64,000 bases of DNA from contig NC_092628.1 of NCBI RefSeq assembly GCF_039555335.1, positions 33,998,965 to 34,062,964 of the forward strand. The letters run 5' to 3'. This DNA comes from Amphiura filiformis (taxonomy: Eukaryota > Echinodermata > Ophiuroidea > Amphilepidida > Amphiuridae). Shown one piece after another: positions 25,321 to 37,089 of this stretch. The translations under genes were made by a program, and so were the position numbers. Each line of letters opens with the position of its first letter. Position 1 is the stretch's first letter. A model generated the notes under the pieces. That model did no database searches, was not told where the DNA came from, and saw only the letters and a program-made list of their open reading frames with translations.

Positions 25321-25618
25321 CATAACCCGTTAAGTACTGTTAACCGCGACTGATCATCTTTACACTAACATTTGCATCGATACTCTGCATGTAGATTTCA
25401 CCCACATAAAGGGTATTATATTGAATGACAGACACTAGTGTCAACATGATACTGATCTCTCATTATATAAGATTTCCGGCGGGAATGAAAAATGGAACAA
25501 AGGTAAGAAAATGCTGAAGTAGCTTTTGTGAAATTTAGCATGCCTATATTTGTTGTGGGTATTTAATTAAAGATGACACTTCCTCAGTCATAAATTGCTA
25601 AAATCGCCTGCAGTATTT
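25320..25618. repeat. Repeat family R, copy 8, left part
   Basis: ACATTTGCATCGATACTCTG and the following module match copies 2-4. The copy is cut at CAGTATTT (25618) and resumes at 26866 and again at 31358. It therefore spans two large insertions. Confidence 0.75.
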
Positions 25619-26865
25619 GAAGAGCTTATTTCCAAACCATGTTAAGTCCACAACCACATGTTTCTCATTTACTTGTGTGATACAAACACAATTACTTTCA
25701 CCAGTTTGACATTAACAACAATGAGTTGTACCATCAACAAGCCATTATTTACTACAACAATGCTGCTTAACAATATGCAGACTATTGTTCTCATTTGGGA
25801 ACCAAAGGCCTCACACAGTAATGTTACTGTGCATCCATCCACTGTTTGCTTTGTAATGGTGCATCCAACTGAAATTACTAAGAGAAATTACTATACCTGA
25901 CCCATTCCATGTCAACTCAGGGATGTGCACCGCAGCACCTCTTCAATTTTTTCATTTTCTGTGTGGTGGTAGATATTGATGAAAGTAAAATCCAGTTAAA
26001 TTTGAATTTGATCATTGGCAAAATTTGAAGTCAGCAGTGTCCATAGACTTGTACATTTCGTCATTATACATGTGAAATCAAAATGTGTACAACTCTTAGG
26101 AGAAGGCAAACCTAACTAATGTGTTGAAGCGACGTTTCGAGACCCATAAATGTATCTCTCAGAAATGTTGTCCAAGGACATATCTTCAACATACCTGAAG
26201 TTGATGGTGGGTCAAATTGTCTGACATTGGTTTTCAGGGGGGTCAAAATGTAAAAAAAAATGTACAATTGGGGTTTTGCATGGGTAATATCTCAGCTAAA
26301 AGTATTCTAATAGGCTCAATATTGGATAAGAGTAATGTCCTACCAAAGGGCTCTGACTGGCAAAAAAATGGACAAAAAAATTATTTTTACTTTTGGAGTT
26401 CTGACCCCCCCAAAGTTGGTCCTGGATGGACGAAGCTGCATTTTGAGGGCCCTATATCTTTTAAAGTAAAGGAGTTACAAGTTTTCTGATGCCAGATTTG
26501 AATTCTACACAAATAAGTATCCCAGGATACATACTTTTCAAAGTTGTAAAGGGTTCCTTTATACATTTATGGACCTCCAAACGTTGTCTTTCGCGTTACG
26601 ACACAAAATTTTTATCTGACCCCCGTAAATTTAAAATTGATGCCACGGGAAAACGAAAAGGAGTATGAAGCTCAAATTTTCAGGATTTTACTTCTCATCA
26701 ATATCTACCACCACACAGAAAAAGAAAAAAATTGAAGAGGTGCTGCGGTGCACATCCCTGGAGTTGACATGGAATGGGCCACCTATAGTATCACAACCCA
26801 TTATCGCACAGGTAAATCAGAAACACGTGTTTGTAGATTTAACATGGTTTGGAACTAAATTCTTC
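25619..26865. mobile_element. 1.25-kb inverted-repeat element with 4-bp TSD (ATTT)
   Basis: The ends GAAGAGCTTATTTCC and GGAACTAAATTCTTC are flanked by ATTT at 25615-25618 and 26866-26869. Uninterrupted copies read CAGTATTTATGGAG with one ATTT. The arms continue inward (CCAAACCATGTTAAG, then TTTACTTGTGTGATAC). A second inverted repeat (CCCATTCCATGTCAACTC) flanks the core at about 25900-26785, so one element may sit inside another. Related sequence occurs at 45200-45390 and 45650-45725. Confidence 0.82.
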
Positions 26866-27287
26866 ATTTATGGAGATCAATTCGGTATTAAATATCGTAA
26901 GGTTTGAAATTATCAATAATGCATACCTGTGTTACGTAGATGGGTCATTCCATATGAAATCAAGGAGTCACCCCACCTGACCCCCTCAGATTTGCTTTAT
27001 ATTTTAGTCATGTGTTGTACCTGTAAAAATATTAAAACCTGCAAATTTGAGGTCTGTAGCTCTTACGGATTTTCTGTGGCAGCCATTTAAAGTTGGAGTA
27101 GGGGGTCTAAATTTGGACCCAAAAGTTGCCCTTTAAATAAATTTCATCTTTGGGAGTCTGTGCCTTCTTTATAAAAAGAAAGAGAAGTCTGAAACTTTGT
27201 ATACACACTAACTGCATGCCCAATTTGTCAAAAAATAAAAAATAAAAAAATTCTGTAATTGCGCGTTGTGTCACAGGGTCATTAAAT

Positions 27288-27950
27288 CGTCGGCCGTATC
27301 ACATACTGACGTATTCGACATTTTAAACATTTTTGAGAAAATTGGTATATTAGTTTGTTATGTTCTACTCTATATATTCACCAAAAACCACGCCTCAAAG
27401 TGGCTTAATTAGTAAGATATTAGTTAATTTAATTTTGACGTATTTACAAAACCTTGAAATGTCTGTATCACATAACGACGTATTTGCCGATCACCTATAC
27501 TGCGCAAGCCCAGTATGTCGTATCTGCAATTTGAAGGATTTGCCGTTTCACATACTGACGTATTTGCGCGACGTATTTGCGCGACTTTGTCATTACACGA
27601 TAAAATCGCTGTTTTGTCCTTTTCACATACTGACGTATTTGCGCAACTGTTTCACATACTGACGTATTTGCGCGACGTATTTGTCATTTGAACAGCGAAA
27701 TTGTCATTAGTCCTTTTCACATAGTGACGTATTTTATTTAATATTGTTTTTTGCAGAATAAGTTATGCTCTGATAGTAATAAGTGAATTATATTGAAAAT
27801 ATAGTATATTCGCGTTACTGCTAACCTGGTTTTAATCGACAATAATGTTTTAATCAAGATTATGAAGCAAGTGAAAATCTCTAAATTTTCAACTTCGATT
27901 TTCTCGAAATGCGTATTTTGCAAATACGTCAGTATGTGATGCGGCCGACG
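27288..27950. mobile_element. 663-bp element with CGTCGGCCG ends and AAAT TSD
   Basis: The inverted termini CGTCGGCCGTATCACATACT and CGTCGGCCGCATCACATACT are flanked by AAAT at 27284-27287 and 27951-27954. The direct copy at 30100 reads CATTAAATATGCAA without the insertion. The inside has several copies of CACATACTGACGTATTTG. Confidence 0.85.
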
Positions 27951-28216
27951 AAATATGCAAGAAAAAATGTAATATTTTGTAAACTGGCAAGTTTAGCCCC
28001 CCTAAATTCACATGTTTGGTCAGATTAATTATTTTTTGTTGTCACTGATGCTATATATAGGATAAATACAATGCATATCCAAAAAATTGAGGTCACAACT
28101 CATTTACATTTCGAACAGCGCCCTCACGAAGATGAAATTTATTGCAAATTCAACATTTTCAGGGGGCCCAAAGTCGATGTGGTCCACCTTCAAAATTTAT
28201 AAAACATCACTTTTAT

Positions 28217-29637
28217 TAGGGATGACCAATGAACCATCAACTTGATTAGAACACTCCCATAGACATGCAGGGAGCTCAACTGTGCACTGCTTGCACAGAC
28301 ATTTCTAAATTGAGCTCATTCTTTTATTTTTCATAATTTTTCTGTAAAAATTGGAGATGTTAATGCCAATTATGTTTTGTAACTATCCTGCAAATTACAG
28401 CATCATAACTTATTTGGTTTTTCTGTAAGTGTGAGTCAAAATTGGTCGATCGCCACAGTGCGCTTAATTGCCAGTGGCCCAGTGCAGCACTGCTCAGAAT
28501 GGCACAAAATATTCAGATGAAAAAGATCAGGTGAACACCTTGACCTACTGAGCTGTAATTTGGCAGAGTTGTTGTTATTACCTCTATCATACCCTCTGTA
28601 AAAAGGAAAAAAAAACGGACAAGTAGATCTCGAGTTAAAAATTAAATCACCAGCTTCCCTTTGAATTTCCAAACACCTTTCGAATCATGTTAAATAGACA
28701 CCTTTCTGAACATAATTGTGAAGTTTCATGCTCATTTGTTGTATTATTCACCTGATCTCAACCCTAAACATTTTCTTATATTTATACCATCTGCACTGAC
28801 TTGCTGCTATACACGCACAGGAGCTGTACTTTTAAAATACGCGCCTAATCAATAATGAGTCTTTCACTCCATTGTTAAAGTACTGTGCTCTCTGTAGCAT
28901 ATGGTGTGACCAGGCCCTGGATGTGATGGTTTTGTAGCACATGACAGTATTCATTCAAGCCTATCAAGGTCTGTTATTAGCCACTTGCTGAATGGCTGGG
29001 CATTATCAGCTATCAAAGAGATACCTTATGCTGCTGCCAATCACAATAGAGGTTAAACATTTTGTTAAAACCCCAGAAGTGATATCAGGATAAAGCTGTG
29101 CATGTTGGTACTTGATTGTTTGGATTCCTGTGTTGAAAATCCCTTGTAGTACATTAGTATTTTTCTTATGTGTAGTGTATATTGTTGTGGAAAAAAAGTT
29201 CACACTGGACTTTTGATTTTGTGCCACTTTGGCCATTATGGATGATTTTTGGCAAATGTTTTCTAAAAGCATGATTTCAGTGCCTCGGTTTGAAGAAATA
29301 CTTAATGCTATTGACTAGTAAAGTGCCATTTCATAAGAAACCCTTTGATACTTTCACAATATGCTTGTTTCATGTTTGCATATATATTAAAATAAAGAAA
29401 TATAAAAGGTAAATATATGCTTATACCAATTTTGCTCACATTGCTATATTTAGACTTTGTCAATTTATTTCGTTCCAATGACCGGTCAGAATGGGAAACT
29501 TTGAAAATTCATAATTCGAAAAGTTTTTGACCGATTTTGACCATTTAACCACCAAAATACTTCTGTTGATGAGTTCTTTCCAGAAAATAATCTTTTGTAG
29601 CAAAAGGGGCAACATGAAATTATGATGGTCATCCCTA
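28217..29637. mobile_element. 1.42-kb hAT-like non-autonomous element
   Basis: The ends TAGGGATGACCA and TGGTCATCCCTA lie between (A)CTTTTAT at 28209-28216 and ACTTTTAT at 29637-29644. The paralogous uninterrupted sequence at about 30345-30365 is CATCACTTTTATATGACTAC. TAGGG ends with a 7-8 bp TSD fit hAT. No transposase frame was found. Confidence 0.8.
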
Positions 29638-31357
29638 CTTTTATATAACTACTAGTCTTAAATTACAACTTTGCTAAGTCCCAGTAATTGTATAGGTTGA
29701 CTTCATATAAAATGACAAGCCCAAAGTTGACCATTTTCTTATGATTGCATGTAGTGCAAATGTGCCGAATTCGGAAGGCTTGAAAGTCAAATTGGCCACA
29801 ATATTAAAAATAAATGATTAGATGAGTAGTTATTGGCCCTATTTACTTTTATTTCCATTTCATTTTCAATATATACAGATTGTCTATGGTAGCCATTTAC
29901 AGTTGGAGTAGGGGGATCTAAATGTGGACCCAAAAGTTGCCCTTTGAATAAATTTCATCTTTGGGAGCCTGTACCTTCCTAATAAAAAGAGAGAGAGGTC
30001 TGAAACTTTGTATACACACTAATTGCATGTCCAATTTGTCAACAAGTAAAAAAAATAAATGTCTGTAATTGCTCGTTGTGTCACAGGGTCATTAAATATG
30101 CAAAAAAAAAATGTAATGTTTTGTATACTGGCAAGTTTAGCCCCCCCTAAATTCACACTTTTTGTCAGATTAATTGTTTTTTGTTGTCACTGATGCGATA
30201 TATAGGACAAATACATTGCATATCCAAGACATTGAGGTGACCATTTATTTACATTTCCAACAGGGCCCTCGCGAAGATGAAAATTAATGCAAATTCACCA
30301 TTTTCAGGGGGCCCAAAGTCGATGTGGTCAACCTTCAAAATTTATAAAACATCACTTTTATATGACTACTAGTCTTACATTGCAACTTTGCTCAATCCCA
30401 GTAATTTTATAGATTGACTTCATATAAAACGACAAGCCCAAAGTTGACCATTTTCTTATGATTGCATGTACTGCAAATGTGCCGAATTCGGAAGGTTTAA
30501 AAGTCAAAATGGCCATAATATTGAAAATAAATGACTAGATGCATAGTTATTGGCCCTATTTACTTTTATTTCCATTTTATTTTCAATATTGGGGCCAATT
30601 TGACTTTCAAGCCTTCCGAATTCGGCACATTTGCACTACATGCAATCATAAGAAAATGGTCAACTTTGGGCTTGTCATTTTATATGAAGTCAACCTATAC
30701 AATTACTGGGACTTAGCAAAGTTGTAATTTAAGACTAGTAGTTATATAAAAGTGATGTTTTATAAATTTTGAAGGTGGACCACATCGACTTTGGGCCCCC
30801 TGAAAATGTTGAATTTGCAATAAATTTCATCTTCGTGAGGGCGCTGTTCGAAATGTAAATGAGTTGTGACCTCAATTTTTGGATATGCATTGTATTTATC
30901 CTATATATAGCATCAGTGACAACAAAAGATTATTAATCTGACAAAAATGTGAATTTAGGGGGCTAAACTTGCCAGTTTACAAAACATTACATTTTTTCTT
31001 GCATATTTAATGACCCTGTGACACAACACGCAATTACAGAAATTTTTTATTTTTTATTTTTTGACAAATTGGGCATGCAGTTAGTGTGTACACAAAGTTT
31101 CAGACCTCTCTCTCTTTTTATAAAGAAGGCACAGCCTCCCAAAGATGAAATTTGTTTAAAGGGCAACTTTTGGGTCCAAATTTAGACCCCCCCCCCCTAC
31201 TCCAACTTTAAATGGCTGCAACAGAAAATCCGTAAGAGATACAGACCTCAAATTTGCAGGTTTTTAATATTTTTACAGATACAACATATGACTAAAATAT
31301 AAAGCAAATCTGAGGGGCTCAGGTGGGGCGACTCCTTGATTTCATATGGAGTGACCC

Positions 31358-31990
31358 AGATATATGTCAAATGAAATAGGAGCTGAAAGGCGGAATCGTT
31401 ACAAGTTGAATGTGAATTTTAATAAAAGTGATCAAATTTTAGTATTTATTATGATCTCTCTTAACAGCTTAATGTGGTGCAATTTGTCACATACGTTTTG
31501 AAAAAGATATACTTTCCCTGGAATCCATTAGTTTTTATAGAATCAATACAATATGATTTTTATTATTGTTAATATCGTTTTAAATAGAATGAAAGCCTAT
31601 TAAAGCCACCAAATCATTTTTTTAATCCACGAGCTCGATTTCGTTCCACATCTCGCATTTTGTTCAATATTTCACGAGCTCGTCAGTGTATTAAGTTGAA
31701 AGCCTCTTGTTTCAAAACTTACAAAACTAATCGTCTTATCTTACCGAGTTGGTAGTTTATTTTGACCCAGTTTTCGTGACTGCTAAATGTATTGACACTC
31801 GTATGATGTTCTTCCTTTGCTGGACCATCTCGGTCATTAGAACTTTCAGAGAGAATATTCAAACATGAAGACGTCAGACTTTATCATATTCATCATCTAA
31901 GCTAATCCGATTATCAAACTTTATTAACGCGTTTGTCATTCGCTCCTTGGTTCTTGACTAGATGGCGCTATCGCTAAAACTTTTACTAAG
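31358..31990. repeat. Repeat family R, copy 8, right part
   Basis: The GATATATGTCAAATGAAATA block resumes directly after the element ending at 31357. It continues through GAAAGGCGGAATCGTTAC to GATGGCGCTATCGCTAAAAC. 31990-33050 is AT-rich and I see nothing in it beyond the zinc-finger 3' flank. Confidence 0.75.
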
Positions 31991-33051
31991 AATGGAAGAA
32001 TAACATATAATAATTGGGTACATAAAGATTATTTATTCACTCTTTGTACAGCATAATTAATGCAAGCAGGATCGCATTTGGTGCATATAATTTTAAAACT
32101 ACTTTCAATATAACTTATGAAGTAACAGAGACAAGTATATGAAAGCATACAGTTTTGTAGAAAAAATTGGCCATTTGTAAAAAGGTCCCAAAACGTAGTT
32201 AAAATTTCTCATTTTTTGTTTATTTTTCAAAATATGGTCTGAAATATATCAACATTTTGATAATTTTGGCCATAAAAACAAATTTGAAGACCTAATTACA
32301 AAAAATGAGAGAGTAGTAACGACACTTTTGTCTCGAGATTAATAATGACTACTTTTCCAATTTTCAAAGATGGCATTAAATTCCTTGCACCCTTTCCTTT
32401 CAAAAATGTTTACAATTATATACATGTCTGTTACTTTGAACAGCTATAGGGATTTAAGCTTTCAAATTTGCTTTTTGCTCATTTTTTTTTCAGAGGACAT
32501 TACAGTTATTTCAATACAAAACACTCTTGTGTCCAGAATATTCCCAGTGTTTTCAGGATTATATCGTACTCAATTTATCAAGAATGCAGATATTTCCTGG
32601 TGGCAGTGAGGGATATCATCTTTTAGATATCCTAGCTAAGCTCCCTGTCACATGTCAATTGACAAGGAGATTTGATTTTTAAAATGTTAAAGTATGAATA
32701 TGATCCCATTTTGTTCCATCTATAAAAAAACAAGTAAAAACAAGCAAAAAACAATATTTGAAAACAAATTCTAACTTAGCAGTTTGTTTTGAACAGTTGT
32801 GTTCAATATCCTGGGGTACAATATACATGTATACATATATTTCACATTGCCAAACATAATTGGAGTTGATTAAAACAAGTACTAGTACCTAACTTTGTTT
32901 GAAAAAAAAAACAGTCCTCTACAAAAAAAATCGAGCAATTACATTTTCCTATATGTAGCTATATTTTTTTTTTCATCATAAAATCCAGTACATAACCCAT
33001 GAATCAAGATGAATACTATTTGGTAATAAATTTACATAATTACAAGCACAT

Positions 33052-33057
33052 TTTATT
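33052..33057 (-). terminator. Polyadenylation signal AATAAA of the zinc-finger gene
   Basis: AATAAA on the minus strand lies about 25 bases past the TAA at 33082-33084. Its position supports that TAA, not the internal TAG at 33199, as the ancestral end of the coding region. Confidence 0.6.
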
Positions 33058-33081
33058 TTCAAGCAGTTGACCTTTACACCT

Positions 33082-34976
33082 TTACACCTTGCTCTTAGCT
33101 TCCAGCTTCATAATCCTGTCCTGCTTGATCTCAGTGCCATGACATTTTTTGATGTGATTTTCAAGGTTGCTAACCTGTGAAAATGATTTCTGGCAATACT
33201 AGCATTGATCAGGTGTTTCTTTGTTATGGGACCTCATATGATATTTCAAGCTATTTCTCTGTCCAAAACATTTCTGACAAACAGCACACTGGAATGGTTT
33301 CTCTTTGGTGTGAGTTCTGATGTGATTTTTTAGAGTTCCTTTGTCAGTGAAGCATCTCTGACAAGTATCGCATTGGTATGGTTTTTCTTTGGTGTGAATT
33401 CTGACGTGACGGATTAAAAGCCCTTCTTGCAAGAATTTCTTGTCACAATAATCACACTGATATGGGAAAACTTGATCTTTAGTGTGTACTAAGATAATAT
33501 GGCTCTTATAATTACCCTGATGTGTGAAACTTTTCTCACAATGCTCACATTCATATGGCTTCTCATCTGTATGAATTCGCCGGTGGTTTTTCAAAGTTGT
33601 AACACGTGTAAATCTTTTCAGACAAAGCTCACATTGATAAGGTTTCTCTTTGGTATGTGTTCGTATATGATACTTCAAAGTGTTTCTCATAGCAAAGAAT
33701 TTCTGACAATGTGGGCACTGGTATGGTTTCTCTTTTGTATGAACTCTTGTATGTTCTCTCAGGGTTACCCTATGAGCATAGGTTTTCTCACAATATTGAC
33801 ATTTAAACGGCCTCTCCTTTGTGTGCGTCCGGTGTGGTCTCTCAAAGAGCTTCGCTCTGCAAAGCTCTTTGGACAAAACTGACAATGAAATGGCTTTTCT
33901 TTAGTGTGAGTTCTGATGTGTTCTTGTAGAGTCCCATTGAGAGCAAAACATTTCTGACAATACTCACACTGATATGGTTTCTCTTTGGTGTGAGTTCTGA
34001 TGTGGACTGTGAGCCCACTGCTGCGTGCGAAACATCTCTGACAATACTCACACTGAAAGGGCTTTTCTTTGGTGTGAGTTTTCATGTGTTCCTTAAGATG
34101 TCCTTTCAATCCGAAGCTTTTCTCACAAAACTGGCACTGAAACGCCTTAGGTTTATTTAAATGAACCGTGTCTACATGATAGTTCAGATTTGCGCTACTT
34201 GTAAAACATTTCTGACAAAAGTCACACTCATAAAGGTGTAACTCAGTGTGTGTACGCATGTGTAACTTGAGACTCCAACTCTCTGCAAAGGATTTCTGAC
34301 AGTACTGACACTGATAGGGTCTTTCCTTTGTGTGTATCGTGATATGATATTTCAAAGTATCACTTCTTGCAAAACATTTCTCACAAAATTCACACTTAAA
34401 CAATTTCTCTTTGGTGTGCGTTCTGTAGTGACTTTTGAGGTTGTTCCGACGAGAGAACCATTTCTGACAGTATTCGCATTGAAAGGGTTTCTCATAGTCA
34501 TTGCTGTGAGTTTTGATGTGAGCTTGAAGAGAATTTCGGCGTGTGAAACTCTTTTCACATATCTCACACTTATGGGGTTTCTCTTTTTGGTGAATTGTTT
34601 CAACGTGCTTGTTTAAGTCAATGTTGTTTGTAAAGCATTTCAGACAAAACCCACACCTATGCGACAATTTCTCACCAATGTTAACATTGATGGAATCATA
34701 TTGTTGAATCATCAGATCATAGTTGTCCCAACTACCAGTCATTTGATTCATTTCAGTCATCACACCATGACTTCTCAAGATACTCTTTTGCTTGCGACAT
34801 TTCAAATATTTCCACAAATGGATGTTACCTCCCAGCACTCCAAACCTTGCCAAACCTGTGTTGAGATACTTGAGCCTGTGCCTCTCCACATGCCTTCTTT
34901 GTCTGTCAAGTGTATGTAGCCATAGTCCACAATAAATGCACACAAAAGGCTTCCTGTGTTGGGTCACATCTAACAT
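33082..34976 (-). CDS. C2H2 zinc-finger protein gene, 18-19 fingers, broken by a frameshift and an in-frame stop
   Basis: The product would be a nuclear DNA-binding protein of the poly-C2H2 type. Finger 1 (residues about 13-33) is isolated. A spacer of about 70 residues follows, then a continuous array from residue about 107. Nearly every finger has C-x2-C-x12-H-x3/4-H. Ten complete fingers and most of an eleventh lie in the frame starting at 34976. Between 33834 and 33831 one base is missing, right after the first zinc-ligand His of finger 11, and the array continues in the next frame for fingers 12-18. A TAG at 33199-33201 falls between the two Cys of finger 19. Beyond it the frame stays open (YCQKSF, then H-x4-H) to TAA at 33082-33084. 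Linkers are mostly TKEKP or TKERP rather than TGEKP. An in-frame TGA lies 18 bases upstream of the chosen ATG. The two lesions could be a decaying gene or sequence errors. No KRAB, BTB or SET domain is visible in this exon, and the target is unknown. Confidence 0.9.
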
Positions 34977-35048
34977 GATGATATTTCTAGTTCATACTCT
35001 CTTGTATTAAATTCATGTAGTTTTGCTTATCTCATTTATATGTCCAAA

Positions 35049-35072
35049 TCTGGAAGGATAAAAGAAAAAATA
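35049..35072 (-). promoter_or_regulatory. 3' splice acceptor in front of the zinc-finger exon
   Basis: On the minus strand a long pyrimidine tract (TTTTTTCTTTTATCCTTCCAG) spans about 35050-35070 and ends in CAG, so the exon would begin at 35049. The exon then has about 73 bases of 5' UTR with three very short upstream ORFs before the ATG at 34976. This implies at least one non-coding 5' exon at higher coordinates, which I could not locate. Confidence 0.6.
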
Positions 35073-35383
35073 TTATTATAGAGTACACAAACTTACAAAA
35101 AAGTCAGTATCATAAAATGTCAGTGGATATGGCAAGCCTGCATTCATAACTGAATTGGTAAAGTCCATGAAGTTGGGGTAAAAATTGTGATATACTATAT
35201 TTTTGGTGCTATAAGTAACTACAATCAAAATATCTAATATTTATAATATTCCTGACATGGTGTCCAACTCTCTATTAAAGTTTACAATCATTGTTTTTTA
35301 ACTAAAATATCACTGAAAAGATATATACCTAGATGCTTGAAGGACACTGTGGTGTCCCTGTAGCATTGGTAATTCATTTTTAA

Positions 35384-35719
35384 AAGGGCATTTCGTGATC
35401 CACAGCCTCATCCCCTACTTTTCTCAAAAAAGTTGAGATTTTTATATCACTGGAATACTCTGGCTACATAATGTTTATGTACAAATTATTTCTTATAGAT
35501 TAATTCGTTTAGCAAAGATATCGCGAAATTTGAATTTCGTTCTGGTGCACCAGAACGAAATTACAACGTATTGTCTATGGAGCAGTGTAATACACATAAT
35601 CATGCATAACTCGCAAACGCAAAATCGGAATCAACTAAAATTTTGGGAATATGTTTTTTTCGTGGATATGTACTGAAAAATGTCATAAAAAGAGGATGCT
35701 AGGATCACGAAATACTCCT
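35384..35719. mobile_element. 336-bp TTAA-target element with a 30-bp central palindrome
   Basis: The ends AAGGGCATTTCGTGATCC and AGGAGTATTTCGTGATCC (complement of the right end) are flanked by TTAA at 35380-35383 and 35720-35723. At 35532-35561 there is a perfect palindrome centred on GTGCAC (arms AATTTCGTTCTG). It is non-coding. Confidence 0.78.
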
Positions 35720-36157
35720 TTAAGTGTTTTCCAACTTTAATACAAAAATATATATTTGCATTGTAATGCAACTTACTAAAATGAATGTAAACCAAATTTT
35801 ATTCAATATTTTGTACAAATAAACACACAGTACAGATCTAGACACCCATGCTATAGGGACACTGCGGTGATGGTCCCTGTATGTAGCATAGGTATATATG
35901 TATCTGTTCAGTGATACTTATGTTAAAACATTTCAACTTTCCAAATTATGTAAAATGCCCAAAAAGAAGATTATCTGTAATGTTTGAAACTTTTAAAAGC
36001 TATACTTTTACCAATATGATAGGGTGAAAGGAACACTGCTGTCCTATGCACAAAAGTAACTTTTTTAAATGTATTTGGCATCTATATCTCAGATTGTTTA
36101 AAATAATGTTCGTTTAGTGAGTTACAATTAGCAGTCGTCCTAGGGCATTTAAATATA

Positions 36158-36559
36158 GGCACTTAATTTAATGCCCACGTGACCAGATGGGCGCTGACAT
36201 TACAGCGTCTAGACAGGATGTCTGGAAAAGTGACCTTTGGCAAAGTGGGTGGTCTCCCTGTGTATTTCAATTCGGAAACGTGGGATGCATGTCCAAATTT
36301 TCTTTGCAACTTTGTAGTATTATTGTAAGAGTTTCCTTTTTCCTGTTGGTCAAAACTTTCAAAATTTAGTTCTTAAAACATACTAAAAAATCAGAATCCC
36401 CAATGTATAATTAAGTTGCCTTTTAAATTTTCAGCAATTTTGATGATATTTGTCTGAAAAATTCCTATCTATCTCTTAGCATTATAGCACATCTACTGAT
36501 CACTTGGTGGTCTTGGTATGGCGGCACCCATGGGTCACATGGGCATTAAATTTAGTGCC
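36158..36559. repeat. 402-bp inverted-repeat element
   Basis: GGCACTTAATTTAATGCCC plus CGTGACC at the left mirrors GGTCACATGGGCATTAAATT plus TAGTGCC at the right. No clear TSD is seen. Probably a non-autonomous DNA transposon. Confidence 0.55.
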
Positions 36560-37089
36560 TTTTATCTTATACCCTATGGTAACTAATGGTATATATGAAA
36601 ACAAGTAAATGCAATTCCCATTTTAAAGTGATCAAAAATACGTTAGAAACTTTATATCAAATGTAGCATACGGTAGTTATGGTGTCCCTGAGTGCCATAG
36701 GTATTAATCTTTTGTATGGTCATTTCAAAATGAGACCCTCTAAGTGCATGTTGTGTGTGCGTATGCCTTTCATATGCATGCAAAGTTACCATGTACGATT
36801 TCCCAAAGCCTTCAGGTGCATTCCTAGAAAGAGGCAAAAAGCAAAACTGCACTTTCTGCACATGCACTTGCAGGGAAAACCTTGTTTTTGGAGCAAGACG
36901 GCGGATCAGTGGAAAACATTAATTTACTTTTTGATTAATATTTCAGTTAAATATTGATGGAATATCCTCATATTTTTGTGAATATTTTCAGCATCACCAT
37001 CCAAGCAGATAAGTATACAGCAAAAAAAACACAGAACCATAGAATGCAGAGAATAGGGACACTTTCTGGCACTCTCTAGATTGTAGTGG

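Larger units (their letters stand above)
26942..31357. mobile_element. 4.4-kb long-inverted-repeat element with 4-bp TSD (AGAT)
   Basis: The ends are GGGTCATTCCATATGAAATC and its near complement, flanked by AGAT at 26938-26941 and 31358-31361. The empty site elsewhere is ACGTAGATATATATG. The arms are about 0.8 kb. The left arm is interrupted at 27288-27950 and 28217-29637, and a partial direct copy of it occupies about 29880-30585. No transposase was recognised. Confidence 0.85.

Noticed and set aside
26217..26489. 90-codon plus-strand frame (GFQGGQNVKKN...)
   Set aside because: It lies inside the 25619-26865 inverted-repeat element, is not bounded by splice sites, and matches no family I know.
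33499..33882. 127-codon plus-strand frame opposite the zinc fingers
   Set aside because: It is the antisense of conserved finger codons, which are strongly constrained on the minus strand.
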